NCBI RefSeq assembly: GCF_003671495.1
Contig: NZ_RCHN01000018.1
Span: 1-64,000 of the forward strand
Reading direction: 5' to 3'
From: Ketobacter sp.
GTDB taxonomy: Bacteria; Pseudomonadota; Gammaproteobacteria; Pseudomonadales; Ketobacteraceae
Length of the DNA stretch: 64,000 nucleotides
Position numbers and translations under genes: made by a program
Notes under the pieces: generated by a model
Told to the model about the DNA's origin: nothing
Seen by the model: the letters and a program-made list of their open reading frames with translations, nothing else
The model's database searches: none
In this document: piece by piece, positions 1 to 8,330 of the stretch
Layout: every line of letters begins with the position of its first letter
How positions within the stretch are numbered: the stretch's first letter is position 1

Positions 1-2
1 TT

Positions 3-206
3 CCGCTAAGCCCTTCTTCTATCTCTGCTTCATCAGCCATTACCAAGCTTTGCCCACAAATTGATATTGAGGGGAAGCCTTACATTGCTATGACTCAGCA
101 AATTGCTGGAATCGACAGGTCTTCGCTTGGTAAAGAAGCATACGACCTTTCAGCTTATCGTTCCGAAATTATCGCAGCCTTGGACTTCGTGATTTCGGGC
201 ATATAA
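3..206 (+). CDS. ccdB: CcdB-like gyrase-poison toxin, C-terminal part (5' end outside window)
   Basis: The open frame enters from the left edge and stops at TAA 204-206, leaving 67 residues. They line up with the last two thirds of CcdB (about 101 residues). A PL start is followed by an L-C-P-x-I/V strand, a short M-T segment, the conserved S-x-x-G-x-E helix start, then D-L-S and an A-x-x-F helix ending in G-I-stop. In F-plasmid CcdB the last three residues (W-G-I) are needed to poison DNA gyrase; here the end is S-G-I, so the Trp is replaced. The antitoxin CcdA would normally lie just upstream, outside the window. The DNA is much more AT-rich than the rest of the window, which suggests transfer. 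Family call is from pattern recognition only. Confidence 0.72.
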   Translation, partial: PLSPSSISASSAITKLCPQIDIEGKPYIAMTQQIAGIDRSSLGKEAYDLSAYRSEIIAALDFVISGI

Positions 207-308
207 CGCCTTAGTGAGCTGAACCTTCAGTGCTATTCAAGCCAAATTTCGATAACACACTGATTTAAAATAATTAATAGCAGCTATAGGTTATACATTC
301 ATCTGGCA
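207..308. other. AT-rich spacer with imperfect dyad after ccdB
   Basis: No gene is visible. The ccdB stop lies in TATAACGCC (201-209). AGCTG and GCTATT follow, and their complements AATAGC, AGCT and GGTTATA appear in mirrored order before position 300. The result is a loose inverted repeat of about 100 bp starting at the toxin stop codon. The layout resembles an integron attC site, but the right-hand core does not fit GTTRRRY, so it is only a possibility. A small perfect hairpin (CTGAA / TTCAG) lies inside it. Confidence 0.3.
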
Positions 309-404
309 AAAGCCGAAGGTTTCGAGATATCCAAGGACCAAATCACGGAACCTTCGGTATAACCCAAAAGCAAATACCGGAAGTTCCGGTATATCCAAGA
401 TTCA
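309..404. repeat. Three imperfect 32-bp tandem repeats
   Basis: Positions 309-340, 341-372 and 373-404 align without gaps. Shared positions include AA near the start, CCGGAA or a close variant, TTCGG or TCCGG, and GTATATCCAAG or a close variant. The third copy contains a 9-bp perfect inverted repeat (ATACCGGAA, 374-382; TTCCGGTAT, 384-392) around one central G. The first copy and the start of the second together form a longer dyad (CCGAAGGT / ACCTTCGG). Iteron-like or operator-like spacing is possible. I see no open frame using it in a meaningful way. Confidence 0.7.
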
Positions 405-477
405 CTCTCTTTGTTTAAGAGACTCTTGTCTACCGTAAATATACGCGAATTCGGAATCTGGCATTCACCCACTAACC

Positions 478-589
478 CACCCACCTGCACAGTCTCCCCC
501 TGACGCATCACCAGAATGCTATCGGCCTGGGTAATGGTCCAAAGACGATGGGCGATCACCACCAGGGTGATGTCGCATTTTAGTTGCAG
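478..589 (-). pseudogene. Relic of an ABC-transporter ATPase C-terminus
   Basis: Read on the minus strand, about 37 codons match the end of an ABC nucleotide-binding domain: a T-L-V-V-I-A-H-R-L strand with the switch histidine, then a T-I-x-x-A-D-x-I-L-V-M stretch and a G-E-x-V-x-x-G turn. Walker A, the signature motif and Walker B are absent upstream, where the frame runs into unrelated sequence near 600. The reading continues past the domain into the 32-bp repeats. It is a fragment left by rearrangement. It resembles the same segment of the intact exporter at 10689-12461 but is not close enough to call a recent copy. Confidence 0.6.
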
Positions 590-645
590 CAGGGATGTTG
601 TATGTGTACTTAGGCGGCGGCTCCGACTTCAACGCAAGGCAACAA

Positions 646-1008
646 TCACCCCTTCGGCGCCCGCCTTACCAAAATATCCTTACTCATCTCCTCATTCACC
701 GTGCCTTCTTTAAACGGCGTGCGCCGTTGCAGCGCCGCCTTCGCCACCATATAGGCCGACACCGGCGCGGTGATGAACAGGAACAAGCTGATGACCAGTT
801 CCTGGATGCTTAAGCCCTCCCCCCGTAATGCGTGCAGCATGACCGAGGCCACCAGAATGCAGCCGATGCCCAATGTGGTGGCTTTGGTGGGCGCGTGCAG
901 GCGGGTGTAAAAGTCCGGCAGTTTCACCATGCCCAGGGCGCCGATGAGGATGAACACGCCGCCGGTGAGCAACAGAAAAGATGCGAACGCTTCAAGCCAG
1001 AAAATCAT
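646..1008 (-). CDS. mnhG: Mrp cation/proton antiporter subunit G
   Basis: A 120-residue protein with three predicted membrane helices. It has the MnhG/PhaG family core: a G-A-L-G-x-x-x-L-P-D-F-Y-x-R-L-H-A-P-T-K-A-x-T-L-G motif at about residues 23-48, then two more hydrophobic segments. It is the last gene of the mnh operon and a small membrane subunit of the multi-subunit Na+(K+)/H+ antiporter. It begins 23 bp after mnhF ends. The short tail ends in R-R-A-P-K-G. Downstream lies the AT-rich accessory DNA, so the operon end marks a boundary between core and acquired sequence. Confidence 0.93.
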   Translation of the reverse strand: MIFWLEAFASFLLLTGGVFILIGALGMVKLPDFYTRLHAPTKATTLGIGCILVASVMLHALRGEGLSIQELVISLFLFITAPVSAYMVAKAALQRRTPFKEGTVNEEMSKDILVRRAPKG

Positions 1009-1031
1009 GTTGCCTCCGTTGGGTGGGTTGC

Positions 1032-1301
1032 CTATTCAATGATGTCACCGCGCAGCATGTATTTGGCCAGGGCGGCGGTGCTGACAAAGCCCAGCATGGC
1101 GATCAGCAGGGCGGATTCAAAATACATGTCGCTGGCAAAGTACAGGCCGAGTAATACGATCAGGGCGATGCTATTGATATAGAGGGTGTCCAGCGCCAGG
1201 ATGCGGTCGGCGGTGGAGGGGCCGATCAGCAGGCGGATGGTGTTCAGTACCAGGGCCAGTCCCACCATGACGGAGACGATCATCAATACGGTGGTCAGCA
1301 T
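1032..1301 (-). CDS. mnhF: Mrp cation/proton antiporter subunit F
   Basis: An 89-residue membrane protein with three helices. The conserved G-P-S-x-A-D-R-I-L-A-L-D motif (about residues 27-38) between helices 1 and 2 is typical of MnhF/MrpF/PhaF. It is part of the Mrp antiporter complex in the inner membrane. The ATG at 1299-1301 overlaps the end of mnhE by 7 bases, pointing to translational coupling. Confidence 0.93.
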   Translation of the reverse strand: MLTTVLMIVSVMVGLALVLNTIRLLIGPSTADRILALDTLYINSIALIVLLGLYFASDMYFESALLIAMLGFVSTAALAKYMLRGDIIE

Positions 1302-1783
1302 GCGAATATCTCCCTTAAGGGTGCTTCATAGCGGGTTTTGATCCGCTCAATCAGGCTGTGTTCGTCGTCTACGTGCAGGGCGTGGATGTATAGCCATTTC
1401 ATGTCTTCGGAAAAGTCCACGCTCACGGTGCCCGGTGTCAGCGAGATGGTGCTGGCCAGTACCGCCAGGGGAAAGTGCCCGGTCAGGTCCAGTGGCAGGG
1501 CGATCAGGCCGGGTTTTAAATGTTTGTTGGAGCGCAGGATGCGGCCGGCCACTTCAAAGTTGGAGACCACGATGTCCCCCAGCACCATGAGGATGTAGCG
1601 CAGGGCGTGCAGGGGTTTTTTGACACGGGCGTGGGGATCACTCAAGGGGGCGGCCACCCAGGGAATGCTGATGGCCAGGATCAGGCCCAGCACCAGGTGG
1701 CCAACGCTGAGGTCGTTCAACAGCAACCAAACGATCAACAGCAATACGCTGTGCAATGGCATGGGGAAGAGTTTTTTAAGCAC
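1295..1783 (-). CDS. mnhE: Mrp cation/proton antiporter subunit E
   Basis: A 162-residue subunit with the MnhE arrangement: two N-terminal hydrophobic helices, then a soluble domain with a G-H-F-P-L-A-V-L-A-S-T-I-S-L-T-P-G-T-V-S motif and a histidine-rich L-H-V-D-D segment. It starts with GTG at 1783 and overlaps the end of mnhD by 8 bases. An internal ATG seven codons later is possible but would shorten the first helix. The soluble domain has been proposed to assist complex assembly in this family. Confidence 0.92.
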   Translation of the reverse strand: MLKKLFPMPLHSVLLLIVWLLLNDLSVGHLVLGLILAISIPWVAAPLSDPHARVKKPLHALRYILMVLGDIVVSNFEVAGRILRSNKHLKPGLIALPLDLTGHFPLAVLASTISLTPGTVSVDFSEDMKWLYIHALHVDDEHSLIERIKTRYEAPLREIFAC

Positions 1784-3263
1784 CGCTTTTCACCTCCATC
1801 CGCATTTCCTCTGCCGCCAGTTGGGTGAACTCGGTGATGGTGCCCGCCAGCACGACCATCAACGGCAGGCTCAGCATCAGTAACACCACGGCCACCAGTT
1901 GGGCGGGGTGGGCCCGGGCCGGGTCGGTGTTCTCGCCCCGGGTGCGCCAGAACAGGGTGCCACCGGCGCGGGACAGCATGATCAGCGCTGCCAGGCTGCC
2001 CACCAGGATGGGTGGCCAGATCCAGAGGATCTGGTGGCTGGTCAGGGCGGCCTTCAGCATGAGGGCTTTGCCGATAAAGCCGGAGATGGGCGGCATGCCG
2101 ATCAGGGCCAATGCCCCCAGAAAAAATAATCCCCCCAGCAGCGCCGGTTGGGCCACCGGGCGCGATTGCACAAAGCGATCTTCGGCTTTGCCCCGTTGCT
2201 GCACAACCAAACCCGCCAGCAGGAACATCAGTGCGGTGGCCAGGGTGCTGTGCACCAAGTAATAGAGCGCACCGGCGGTGGCCTCGCGGGTGTTGAGGGC
2301 CACCATCAGCAACAGGCTGCCGATGGAGACGATCACCAGGTTGGCCACCAGTTCCCGCAGGGTTTTGCTGGCCAGGGTGGCGATGATGCCCAGCACCAGG
2401 GTGAGCCAGGCCAGGGGCCACAGCCAGGGTTGGGCAATGTTGGCCAGTTCACCGGCGCTGTCACCAAAGATGGTGCCGTGCACCCGCCACAGGCTGTAGA
2501 TGCCCACTTTGGTCATGATGGCGAACAGAGCCGCCACCGGTGCCGGGGCGGCGGCATAAGCGCGGGGCAACCAGAAGTGCAGCGGCATCATGGCGGATTT
2601 CAGGCCGAACACCACCAGCAACAGCATGGCGCCGGCTTTGGCCAGTTGCACATCGTTGGCGTCGATCTGGGCGGCACGTTGTTGCATGTCCGCCATGTTG
2701 AGGGTGCCGAAGGTGCCGTACATGATGCCCAGTGCAAACAGGAACAAAGCCGACCCGGCCAGGTTGAGGATGACGTAGTGCACGTTGGCCAGGGTTTTTT
2801 GCGCGCCGCCGCCGTGGATCAACAGAGCGTACGAGGCAATCAGCAGCACTTCAAAAAACACAAACAGGTTGAAGATGTCGCCGGTAAGAAACGCCCCCTG
2901 AATTCCCAGGGCCTGAAACATCAGCAGCGGGTGTAAGAACTTGCCTTTCTGATCCTCGTTGGCGCTGCTGTACAGTTGCACGCACAACAACAGAAAGGCG
3001 GTGAGCACGCACATCATGGTGGACAGCCGATCGGCCACCAGCACGATGCCGAAGGGCGGGCGCCATTCCCCCATGGCATACATCAGGCTGCCGTGCTGAT
3101 GCACTTGCAGCAACAAGGCCACGGCGGCGGCCAGTTGCAGCAGGGCAAACAGGGTGCCCGCCCAGCGTTGCCGCGGCAGCGTGTTGGCCAGGGGTGGCAT
3201 CAGTAACAGGGTGCCCGCCAGCAGGGGAATCAGCAGCGGCAGAACCGGTAAATGCTGCAGCAT
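1776..3263 (-). CDS. mnhD: Mrp cation/proton antiporter subunit D
   Basis: A 495-residue polytopic protein of the NuoL/M/N proton-pump family, with about 14 predicted helices. The core (about residues 110-410) has the L-F-V-F-F-E-V-L-L-I-A-S-Y-A-L segment with a conserved membrane glutamate, and a later A-K-A-G-A-M/F-G-L-K-S-A-M-M-P-L-H-F-W-L-P stretch with the conserved lysine. These residues carry protons in the family. The ATG overlaps the mnhC stop as ATGA. With subunit A it forms the two antiporter-like membrane modules of the complex. Confidence 0.95.
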   Translation of the reverse strand: MLQHLPVLPLLIPLLAGTLLLMPPLANTLPRQRWAGTLFALLQLAAAVALLLQVHQHGSLMYAMGEWRPPFGIVLVADRLSTMMCVLTAFLLLCVQLYSSANEDQKGKFLHPLLMFQALGIQGAFLTGDIFNLFVFFEVLLIASYALLIHGGGAQKTLANVHYVILNLAGSALFLFALGIMYGTFGTLNMADMQQRAAQIDANDVQLAKAGAMLLLVVFGLKSAMMPLHFWLPRAYAAAPAPVAALFAIMTKVGIYSLWRVHGTIFGDSAGELANIAQPWLWPLAWLTLVLGIIATLASKTLRELVANLVIVSIGSLLLMVALNTREATAGALYYLVHSTLATALMFLLAGLVVQQRGKAEDRFVQSRPVAQPALLGGLFFLGALALIGMPPISGFIGKALMLKAALTSHQILWIWPPILVGSLAALIMLSRAGGTLFWRTRGENTDPARAHPAQLVAVVLLMLSLPLMVVLAGTITEFTQLAAEEMRMEVKSGA

Positions 3264-3676
3264 CAGTTTCTGTTCCTTTTATTTTTTTTCTGGGCCGCGC
3301 TGTTCTTTTCGATCTTGCCGGCCAGGGCTTCTTCCATGGCGCTGCGTTCCGGCGGCAGTTCGCGGCCGTCCACCTGATCGTTGCCCAGGTCCGCCCTGGC
3401 CCGCAACGACAGGATCAGCACAAAGGCGGTCATGGCAAAGCCGATCACAATGGCGGTGAGCACCAGGGCTTGCGGCAGCGGGTCGGCGTAGTGTTGGCTC
3501 TGCCCCACGATGGCGGCGCCGTTCACGGTCAGGCGGCCGCTGGCGAACAGGAACAGGTTGACGGCGTACGAGAGCAAGGTCAGCCCCAGTATCACCGGAA
3601 AGGTCTGCGCCCGCAGCATCAGGTAAATGCCGGCGGTGGTGAGCACGCCAACCCCCAAAGAAAAGGTAAATTCCAT
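3263..3676 (-). CDS. mnhC: Mrp cation/proton antiporter subunit C
   Basis: A 137-residue NuoK-like subunit with three helices. It has a G-I-Y-L-M-L-R-A-Q-T-F-P-V-I-L-G-L-x-L-L-S-Y-A-V-N-L segment (about residues 16-41) and later D-P-L-P-Q-A-L-V-L-T-A-I-V-I-G, both diagnostic of MnhC/MrpC. A charged C-terminal tail follows, ending in K-K-N-K-R-N-R-N. The ATG overlaps the mnhA stop codon as ATGA, and its own stop overlaps the mnhD start in the same way. Confidence 0.94.
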   Translation of the reverse strand: MEFTFSLGVGVLTTAGIYLMLRAQTFPVILGLTLLSYAVNLFLFASGRLTVNGAAIVGQSQHYADPLPQALVLTAIVIGFAMTAFVLILSLRARADLGNDQVDGRELPPERSAMEEALAGKIEKNSAAQKKNKRNRN

Positions 3677-6471
3677 CAGTGGCCTCCATCCCGCAGGCGC
3701 TCACTGGTGGTGAGCTTGCCCAGGTTCGCCAGAATCAACAGGGTGGCGCCGATCACCGTGAGGTACACGCCAAAATCAAACACCATGGCACTGGCCAGCT
3801 CAAACTCGCCGACTAACGGCAGGTGGAAATGATCAAACCAGGTGGTGAGGAAGTTGCGGCCAAAGGCCCAGCTGCCCAAGCCGGACAGGGTGGAAATCAA
3901 CAGGCCGCTGGCGATCAGCCCCAGGTAGTTGATGGGCATGCGCCCTTTCATCCACACCACGCCGTGGGCCACGTATTGTTGAATCAATGCAATGGCGGTG
4001 ATCAATCCGGCAATGAAACCGCCGCCGGGCATGTTGTGGCCGCGCAGGAAGATAAAGGCAGATACCAATAACGCCAACGGCAACAGACTTTGCGACACCA
4101 CCGCCAGCAGGAAGGGGTGGGTTTCCTTCGACCAGCGATAGCCTTTGCTGTCCGCCGAGGGCATGAACACCAGCATCTGCGCCAGTACTTTGTAGATGCC
4201 CAGCGCGGCAATGCCCAGCACGGTGATTTCCCCCAGGGTGTCAAACCCGCGGAAGTCCACCAGGATCACGTTGACCACGTTGGTGCCGCCGCCACCGGGT
4301 TTGCTGTTCTCCATAAAGAAGTCGGAAATGCTGTCCAGGGGGCGGGTGAGCATGGCGTAGCAGATGGTGCCTATGACGCTGCCGAACAGGGCCGCCACGC
4401 TGAAATCGCGCACGATGATGGACAGCGGGCTGTCGATGGTGGGGCTTTTTTGCGGCAGGAAGAACAGCGCCAGCAGGAACAGCAGGATGGTGACCACTTC
4501 CACCGACAGTTGGGTGAGCGCCAGATCCGGTGCCGAGAAATAGGTGAACGCGATGGAGACGATCAGGCCCACCACCGACAGGGCGATCAGGGCCACCAGC
4601 CGGCGGTGGCTCCACCAGAGGGTGACAAAGGTGGCGGCGATCATCAGGGCGGCGCAGAAGCCCACCACCCAGTTGATGGGCAGCTGCGGGTGGGTGCCGA
4701 TGGCGTCCACCAGGTTGAACAGGGGCATGGCGCTGACCATCAGGGCCAGCAGGATCATCAGGAACATGGCCCGCTGCAGGGAGCCGTTGTCGATCCAGCT
4801 GTGCAGGGTGGAGACCCGGTTGATCATCTGCTGCACCAGGCTTTCAAACACGTACTTGGCATCGTGATCCACAAACTGATCCTGAAAACTGAACAGGTGG
4901 CGCCGGTTCAGGTACAGGGTCAGCCCGCCGCCCACCGCCAGGGCGCTCATCAGCAGCGGAAAGTTGAAACCGTGCCACACCGCCAGGCTGTAACCCGGCT
5001 CTGCTTTTTGCAGTACCGCCTGTGAGGCGATGCTGAGCATGTCCCCCACCATGAACTGGGGGAAGATCCCCACCAGCAGGCACAGCACCACCAGGATTTC
5101 CACCGGCACCCGCATGTAGCGCGGCGGTTCGTGGGGGGTTCTGGGCAGGTCGATGGGCTCGCCGTTGAAGAACACGTCGTGCATAAAACGCAGGGAATAG
5201 GCCACGGCAAAGGCGCCGCCGGCGGTGGCCAACAGGGGAATCCACCAGGACAGGGCCCCCAGGGTGTATTGGTGCAGGGTTTCGGTGAACAGCATTTCCT
5301 TGGAGAGGAAGCCGTTCAGCAGCGGCACCCCGGCCATGGACGCCGCGGCCACCATGGCCAGGGTGGCGGTCCAGGGCATGTATTTCCACAGGCCGTTGAG
5401 TTTGCGCATGTCACGGGTGCCGGATTCGTGGTCGATGATGCCCGCCGCCATAAACAGGGAGGCCTTGAACACCGCGTGGTTGATGATGTGGAACACCGCC
5501 GCCACGGCCGCCAGCTCGGTGCCCAGCCCCAGCAGCAGGGTAATGAGCCCCAGGTGGCTGACGGTGGAATAGGCCAGCAGGCCTTTCAGATCGTGCTTGA
5601 ACAGGGCGATGTAGGCTCCCAGCAGCATGGTGGCCATGCCGGTGAGGGACACCACCACAAACCAGTATTCGGTGCCCGCCAGCACCGGGTAAAAGCGGGC
5701 CATCAGGAACACCCCGGCTTTGACCATGGTGGCGGAGTGCAGGTAGGCGGAGACCGGAGTGGGTGCCGCCATGGCGTGGGGCAGCCAGAACTGGAACGGG
5801 AACTGGGCGGATTTGGTGAAGGCGCCCAGTAAAAACAGCGCCAGAATGTAGGGGTAGTATTCGCTGGCGCGGACCACGTCCCCCATGGCCAGCACTTCCC
5901 GCAGTTCGTAGGTGCCGGTGACGTGGGCAATCAGCATCAGCGCCCCCAACAGGGCCAGCCCCCCCGCCCCGGTGACGGTCAGCGCCATGCGGGCGCCCTT
6001 GCGGGCCTCGGTTTTATGCCACCAGAAGCTGATCAGCAGGAAGGAGCTGATGCTGGTGAGTTCCCAGAACAGCCACAGTTGCAGCAGATTGCTGGACAGC
6101 ACCACCCCCAGCATGGCGGACATGAAAAACAGCAGGTAGCCGTAAAACAGCCCCATGTTGTCGGTATCGGACAGGTAATAGCGGGCATACAGGATCACCA
6201 GCAGGCCGATGCCCAGAATCAGCAGGCAGAACAGGAAGGCCAGGCCATCCAGATGCAGGGAGATATTGAGCCCCAGCAGCGGCACCCAGGGTAGGGTGAA
6301 CATGGGCACCTGGCCGGAAAACACCATGGGGGCCATTTGCAGCAGCATGCCCAGGGCGGCGGCAGGCATGATGGCGGTGAGCCAGGCGGTGGGAGTGCGA
6401 CCCGATTTGCCGAACAGCACGGGCAGCAAAATGCCCATCATGGGCAACAACAGAATCCATAACACACTCAT
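3676..6471 (-). CDS. mnhA: Mrp cation/proton antiporter fused subunit A-B
   Basis: At 931 residues this is longer than a stand-alone MrpA (about 770-800). The first 500 residues are a NuoL-like proton-translocating domain with F-W-E-L-T-S-I-S-S-F-L-L and a later F-W-L-P-H-A-M-A-A-P-T-P-V-S segment. Residues about 610-680 are the NuoJ-like DUF4040 region (S-A-P-D-L-A-L-T-Q-L-S-V-E). From about 783 the sequence is a complete MnhB domain (R-G-H-N-M-P-G-G-G-F-I-A-G-L), and no separate mnhB gene follows. This is the six-gene, group 2 type of mrp operon. The complex exchanges Na+ or K+ for H+ and supports pH and salt tolerance. Confidence 0.95.
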   Translation of the reverse strand: MSVLWILLLPMMGILLPVLFGKSGRTPTAWLTAIMPAAALGMLLQMAPMVFSGQVPMFTLPWVPLLGLNISLHLDGLAFLFCLLILGIGLLVILYARYYLSDTDNMGLFYGYLLFFMSAMLGVVLSSNLLQLWLFWELTSISSFLLISFWWHKTEARKGARMALTVTGAGGLALLGALMLIAHVTGTYELREVLAMGDVVRASEYYPYILALFLLGAFTKSAQFPFQFWLPHAMAAPTPVSAYLHSATMVKAGVFLMARFYPVLAGTEYWFVVVSLTGMATMLLGAYIALFKHDLKGLLAYSTVSHLGLITLLLGLGTELAAVAAVFHIINHAVFKASLFMAAGIIDHESGTRDMRKLNGLWKYMPWTATLAMVAAASMAGVPLLNGFLSKEMLFTETLHQYTLGALSWWIPLLATAGGAFAVAYSLRFMHDVFFNGEPIDLPRTPHEPPRYMRVPVEILVVLCLLVGIFPQFMVGDMLSIASQAVLQKAEPGYSLAVWHGFNFPLLMSALAVGGGLTLYLNRRHLFSFQDQFVDHDAKYVFESLVQQMINRVSTLHSWIDNGSLQRAMFLMILLALMVSAMPLFNLVDAIGTHPQLPINWVVGFCAALMIAATFVTLWWSHRRLVALIALSVVGLIVSIAFTYFSAPDLALTQLSVEVVTILLFLLALFFLPQKSPTIDSPLSIIVRDFSVAALFGSVIGTICYAMLTRPLDSISDFFMENSKPGGGGTNVVNVILVDFRGFDTLGEITVLGIAALGIYKVLAQMLVFMPSADSKGYRWSKETHPFLLAVVSQSLLPLALLVSAFIFLRGHNMPGGGFIAGLITAIALIQQYVAHGVVWMKGRMPINYLGLIASGLLISTLSGLGSWAFGRNFLTTWFDHFHLPLVGEFELASAMVFDFGVYLTVIGATLLILANLGKLTTSERLRDGGH

Positions 6472-6537
6472 TCGACCGGAGGCCTCGTCGTAATGAAATT
6501 ATTCTTATTTATCAAACCGAAAAGATAACATGAATTT

Positions 6538-6568
6538 ATGGCAACCGTCAGATTGCGGCGCTTGCCAT
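6538..6568. promoter_or_regulatory. Dyad in the leader of the mnh operon
   Basis: The 164 bp between mnhA and selO must carry the mnh promoter on the minus strand. It holds an inverted repeat ATGGCAA (6538-6544) / TTGCCAT (6562-6568), with AT-rich sequence between it and the start codon. A GC-rich imperfect hairpin at 6594-6618 lies just beyond the selO stop and could act as a weak terminator for selO. No convincing -35/-10 pair could be fixed by eye. An operator role for the dyad is inference. Confidence 0.3.
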
Positions 6569-6635
6569 TAGTGAAAGTGTAGCTGGGAAATGGGGCGGGA
6601 CCGGGCTCAGGTTCCGCCATTATGCGCTGCTACCA

Positions 6636-8165
6636 TTAAGTACCACAAAAAGTCCTGTGCACCCGTTGCTCCGGCTGCGGCGGTTCCTGGTAGGCCGCGA
6701 ACTGGGGCAGTTCCGCATAAGGTTGTGCCAGGGCCGCCAGCAGGTTCTCGAACACGGAATAGTCACCGGCTTCGGCCGCTGCAATGGCTTCGGCCACCCG
6801 GTGATTGCGGGGAATGATGGCCGGATTGGCGGCTAGCATGCGGCTTTGCACGACGGTGGGGTCGGGCTCCCGCTGGCGCAACTGCTGTTGCCACTCGTCC
6901 AGCCATTCGTGCAGGTTGCGCTCCATGGCGGCGGAGTTGCGGCAATCCGGTAACGTCAGCAGGGCCAGCAGGTCACTGCGATCCTGCTCCGGCTGCGTCA
7001 CCTTGCACAGGCGGCGGAAGAACAGGGTGTAGTCCAGCCCGCCCTGCTCCAGCAGCTCCAGCAGGGCCGAGATGCGTTGCAAATCCCCTGCTTCCACCCG
7101 GCCAAAGCCCAATTTTTGCCCCATGGCCTGCTGCCAGGCCTGGCCGTGCACATCGGCAAAGTCTTTCAGCACTGTGGTGGCCGCCGCCACCGATTCGTCT
7201 TCATCTCCGGGGAACAGGGTGAGCATGGCTTCGGCCAGCCGGGCCAGGTTCCACTGACCGATGGCGGACTGGTTCTGGTAGGCGTAGCGCCCCCCCTGGT
7301 CGATGGAACTGAACACTTTTCCAGCACTGAAGGCGTCCATAAAGGCACAGGGTCCATAGTCGATGGTCTCGCCGCTGACGGTCATGTTGTCGGTGTTCAT
7401 CACCCCGTGGATAAAGCCCAATTGCAGCCATTGGGCGATCAGCTGTGCCTGGCGCTGGCAGATGGCGCTGAACAGTTGCAGGTAGCGATCGTCGGCGGTG
7501 CGATCGATGGTGGGGTAATGGCGTTCCAGCACGTGGTCCGCCAGGGCCTGCAGGGCCTCGCTATCCTGGCGCAGGGCAAAATACTGGAAGGTGCCCACAC
7601 GGATGTGGCTGGCGGCCACCCGGGTGAACACCGCGCCGGGCTCGGCCCGTTCCCGCAGTACCGGCTCACCGCTGCTCACCACCGCCAGGGCGCGGGTGGT
7701 GGGAACCCCCAGGGCGTGCATGGCTTCGCAGAGAATGTATTCCCGCAGGGCCGGGCCCAGGGGGGAGCGCCCATCACCACCGCGGGAGAACGGGGTGCGG
7801 CCACTGCCCTTGAGCTGGATATCGCGCCGTTGCCCGTGCACGTCCACCAGATCCCCCAGCAGAATGGCCCGGCCATCCCCCAATTGAGGATTCAACTGTC
7901 CGAACTGATGGCCGCAATAAGCCATGGCCAGGGGGTCGGCCTGGGTGGGGAGACGGTTGCCGCTGAAGATGGCGGCGATGTCGCTGTCGGTGGCGTCGTC
8001 AAAACTAATGCGCAACTCGGTGGCCAGCTCGGTGTTGAAGCGGATCAGCCCGGGGGTTTGTACCGGTGTGGGGGCCAGTTTGGCAAAGCAGCTCTCTGGC
8101 AGCCGGGCGTAGGCGTTGTCGAAGGGGATGATCAGTGAAGCAGGCGTTTCAGTGGGCGTTGTCAT
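6636..8165 (-). CDS. selO: Protein adenylyltransferase SelO (YdiU/UPF0061)
   Basis: A pseudokinase-fold enzyme that transfers AMP from ATP to hydroxyl side chains of target proteins and is linked to oxidative stress. The 509-residue product has the family hallmarks: N-terminal A-x-C-G-H-Q-F-G, L-G-D-G-R-A-I-L-L-G-D, then K-G-S-G-R-T-P-F-S-R, a central G-F-I-H-G-V-M-N-T-D-N-M and an active-site D-Y-G-P-C-A-F-M-D. It ends in T-F-C-G-T; in eukaryotic SelO a selenocysteine sits near this end. The ATG at 8165 was preferred over an in-frame start at 8246, because the extra 27 residues have no family match. Confidence 0.93.
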   Translation of the reverse strand: MTTPTETPASLIIPFDNAYARLPESCFAKLAPTPVQTPGLIRFNTELATELRISFDDATDSDIAAIFSGNRLPTQADPLAMAYCGHQFGQLNPQLGDGRAILLGDLVDVHGQRRDIQLKGSGRTPFSRGGDGRSPLGPALREYILCEAMHALGVPTTRALAVVSSGEPVLRERAEPGAVFTRVAASHIRVGTFQYFALRQDSEALQALADHVLERHYPTIDRTADDRYLQLFSAICQRQAQLIAQWLQLGFIHGVMNTDNMTVSGETIDYGPCAFMDAFSAGKVFSSIDQGGRYAYQNQSAIGQWNLARLAEAMLTLFPGDEDESVAAATTVLKDFADVHGQAWQQAMGQKLGFGRVEAGDLQRISALLELLEQGGLDYTLFFRRLCKVTQPEQDRSDLLALLTLPDCRNSAAMERNLHEWLDEWQQQLRQREPDPTVVQSRMLAANPAIIPRNHRVAEAIAAAEAGDYSVFENLLAALAQPYAELPQFAAYQEPPQPEQRVHRTFCGT

Positions 8166-8330
8166 ACTGCAGAACCGGTTGCGTGTGCGTTGGCACCAGC
8201 ATAACAGACTGATCAATAGGGTTGCCATTGCGATCCTTTTGGCCATTGTGGAAACCCCCGGCGTTTTCTAAGGTGCTGTGAGCTGCTGACAACAATATTG
8301 AAAAAGGCTGAGGATTAAGGACTGAGGACT

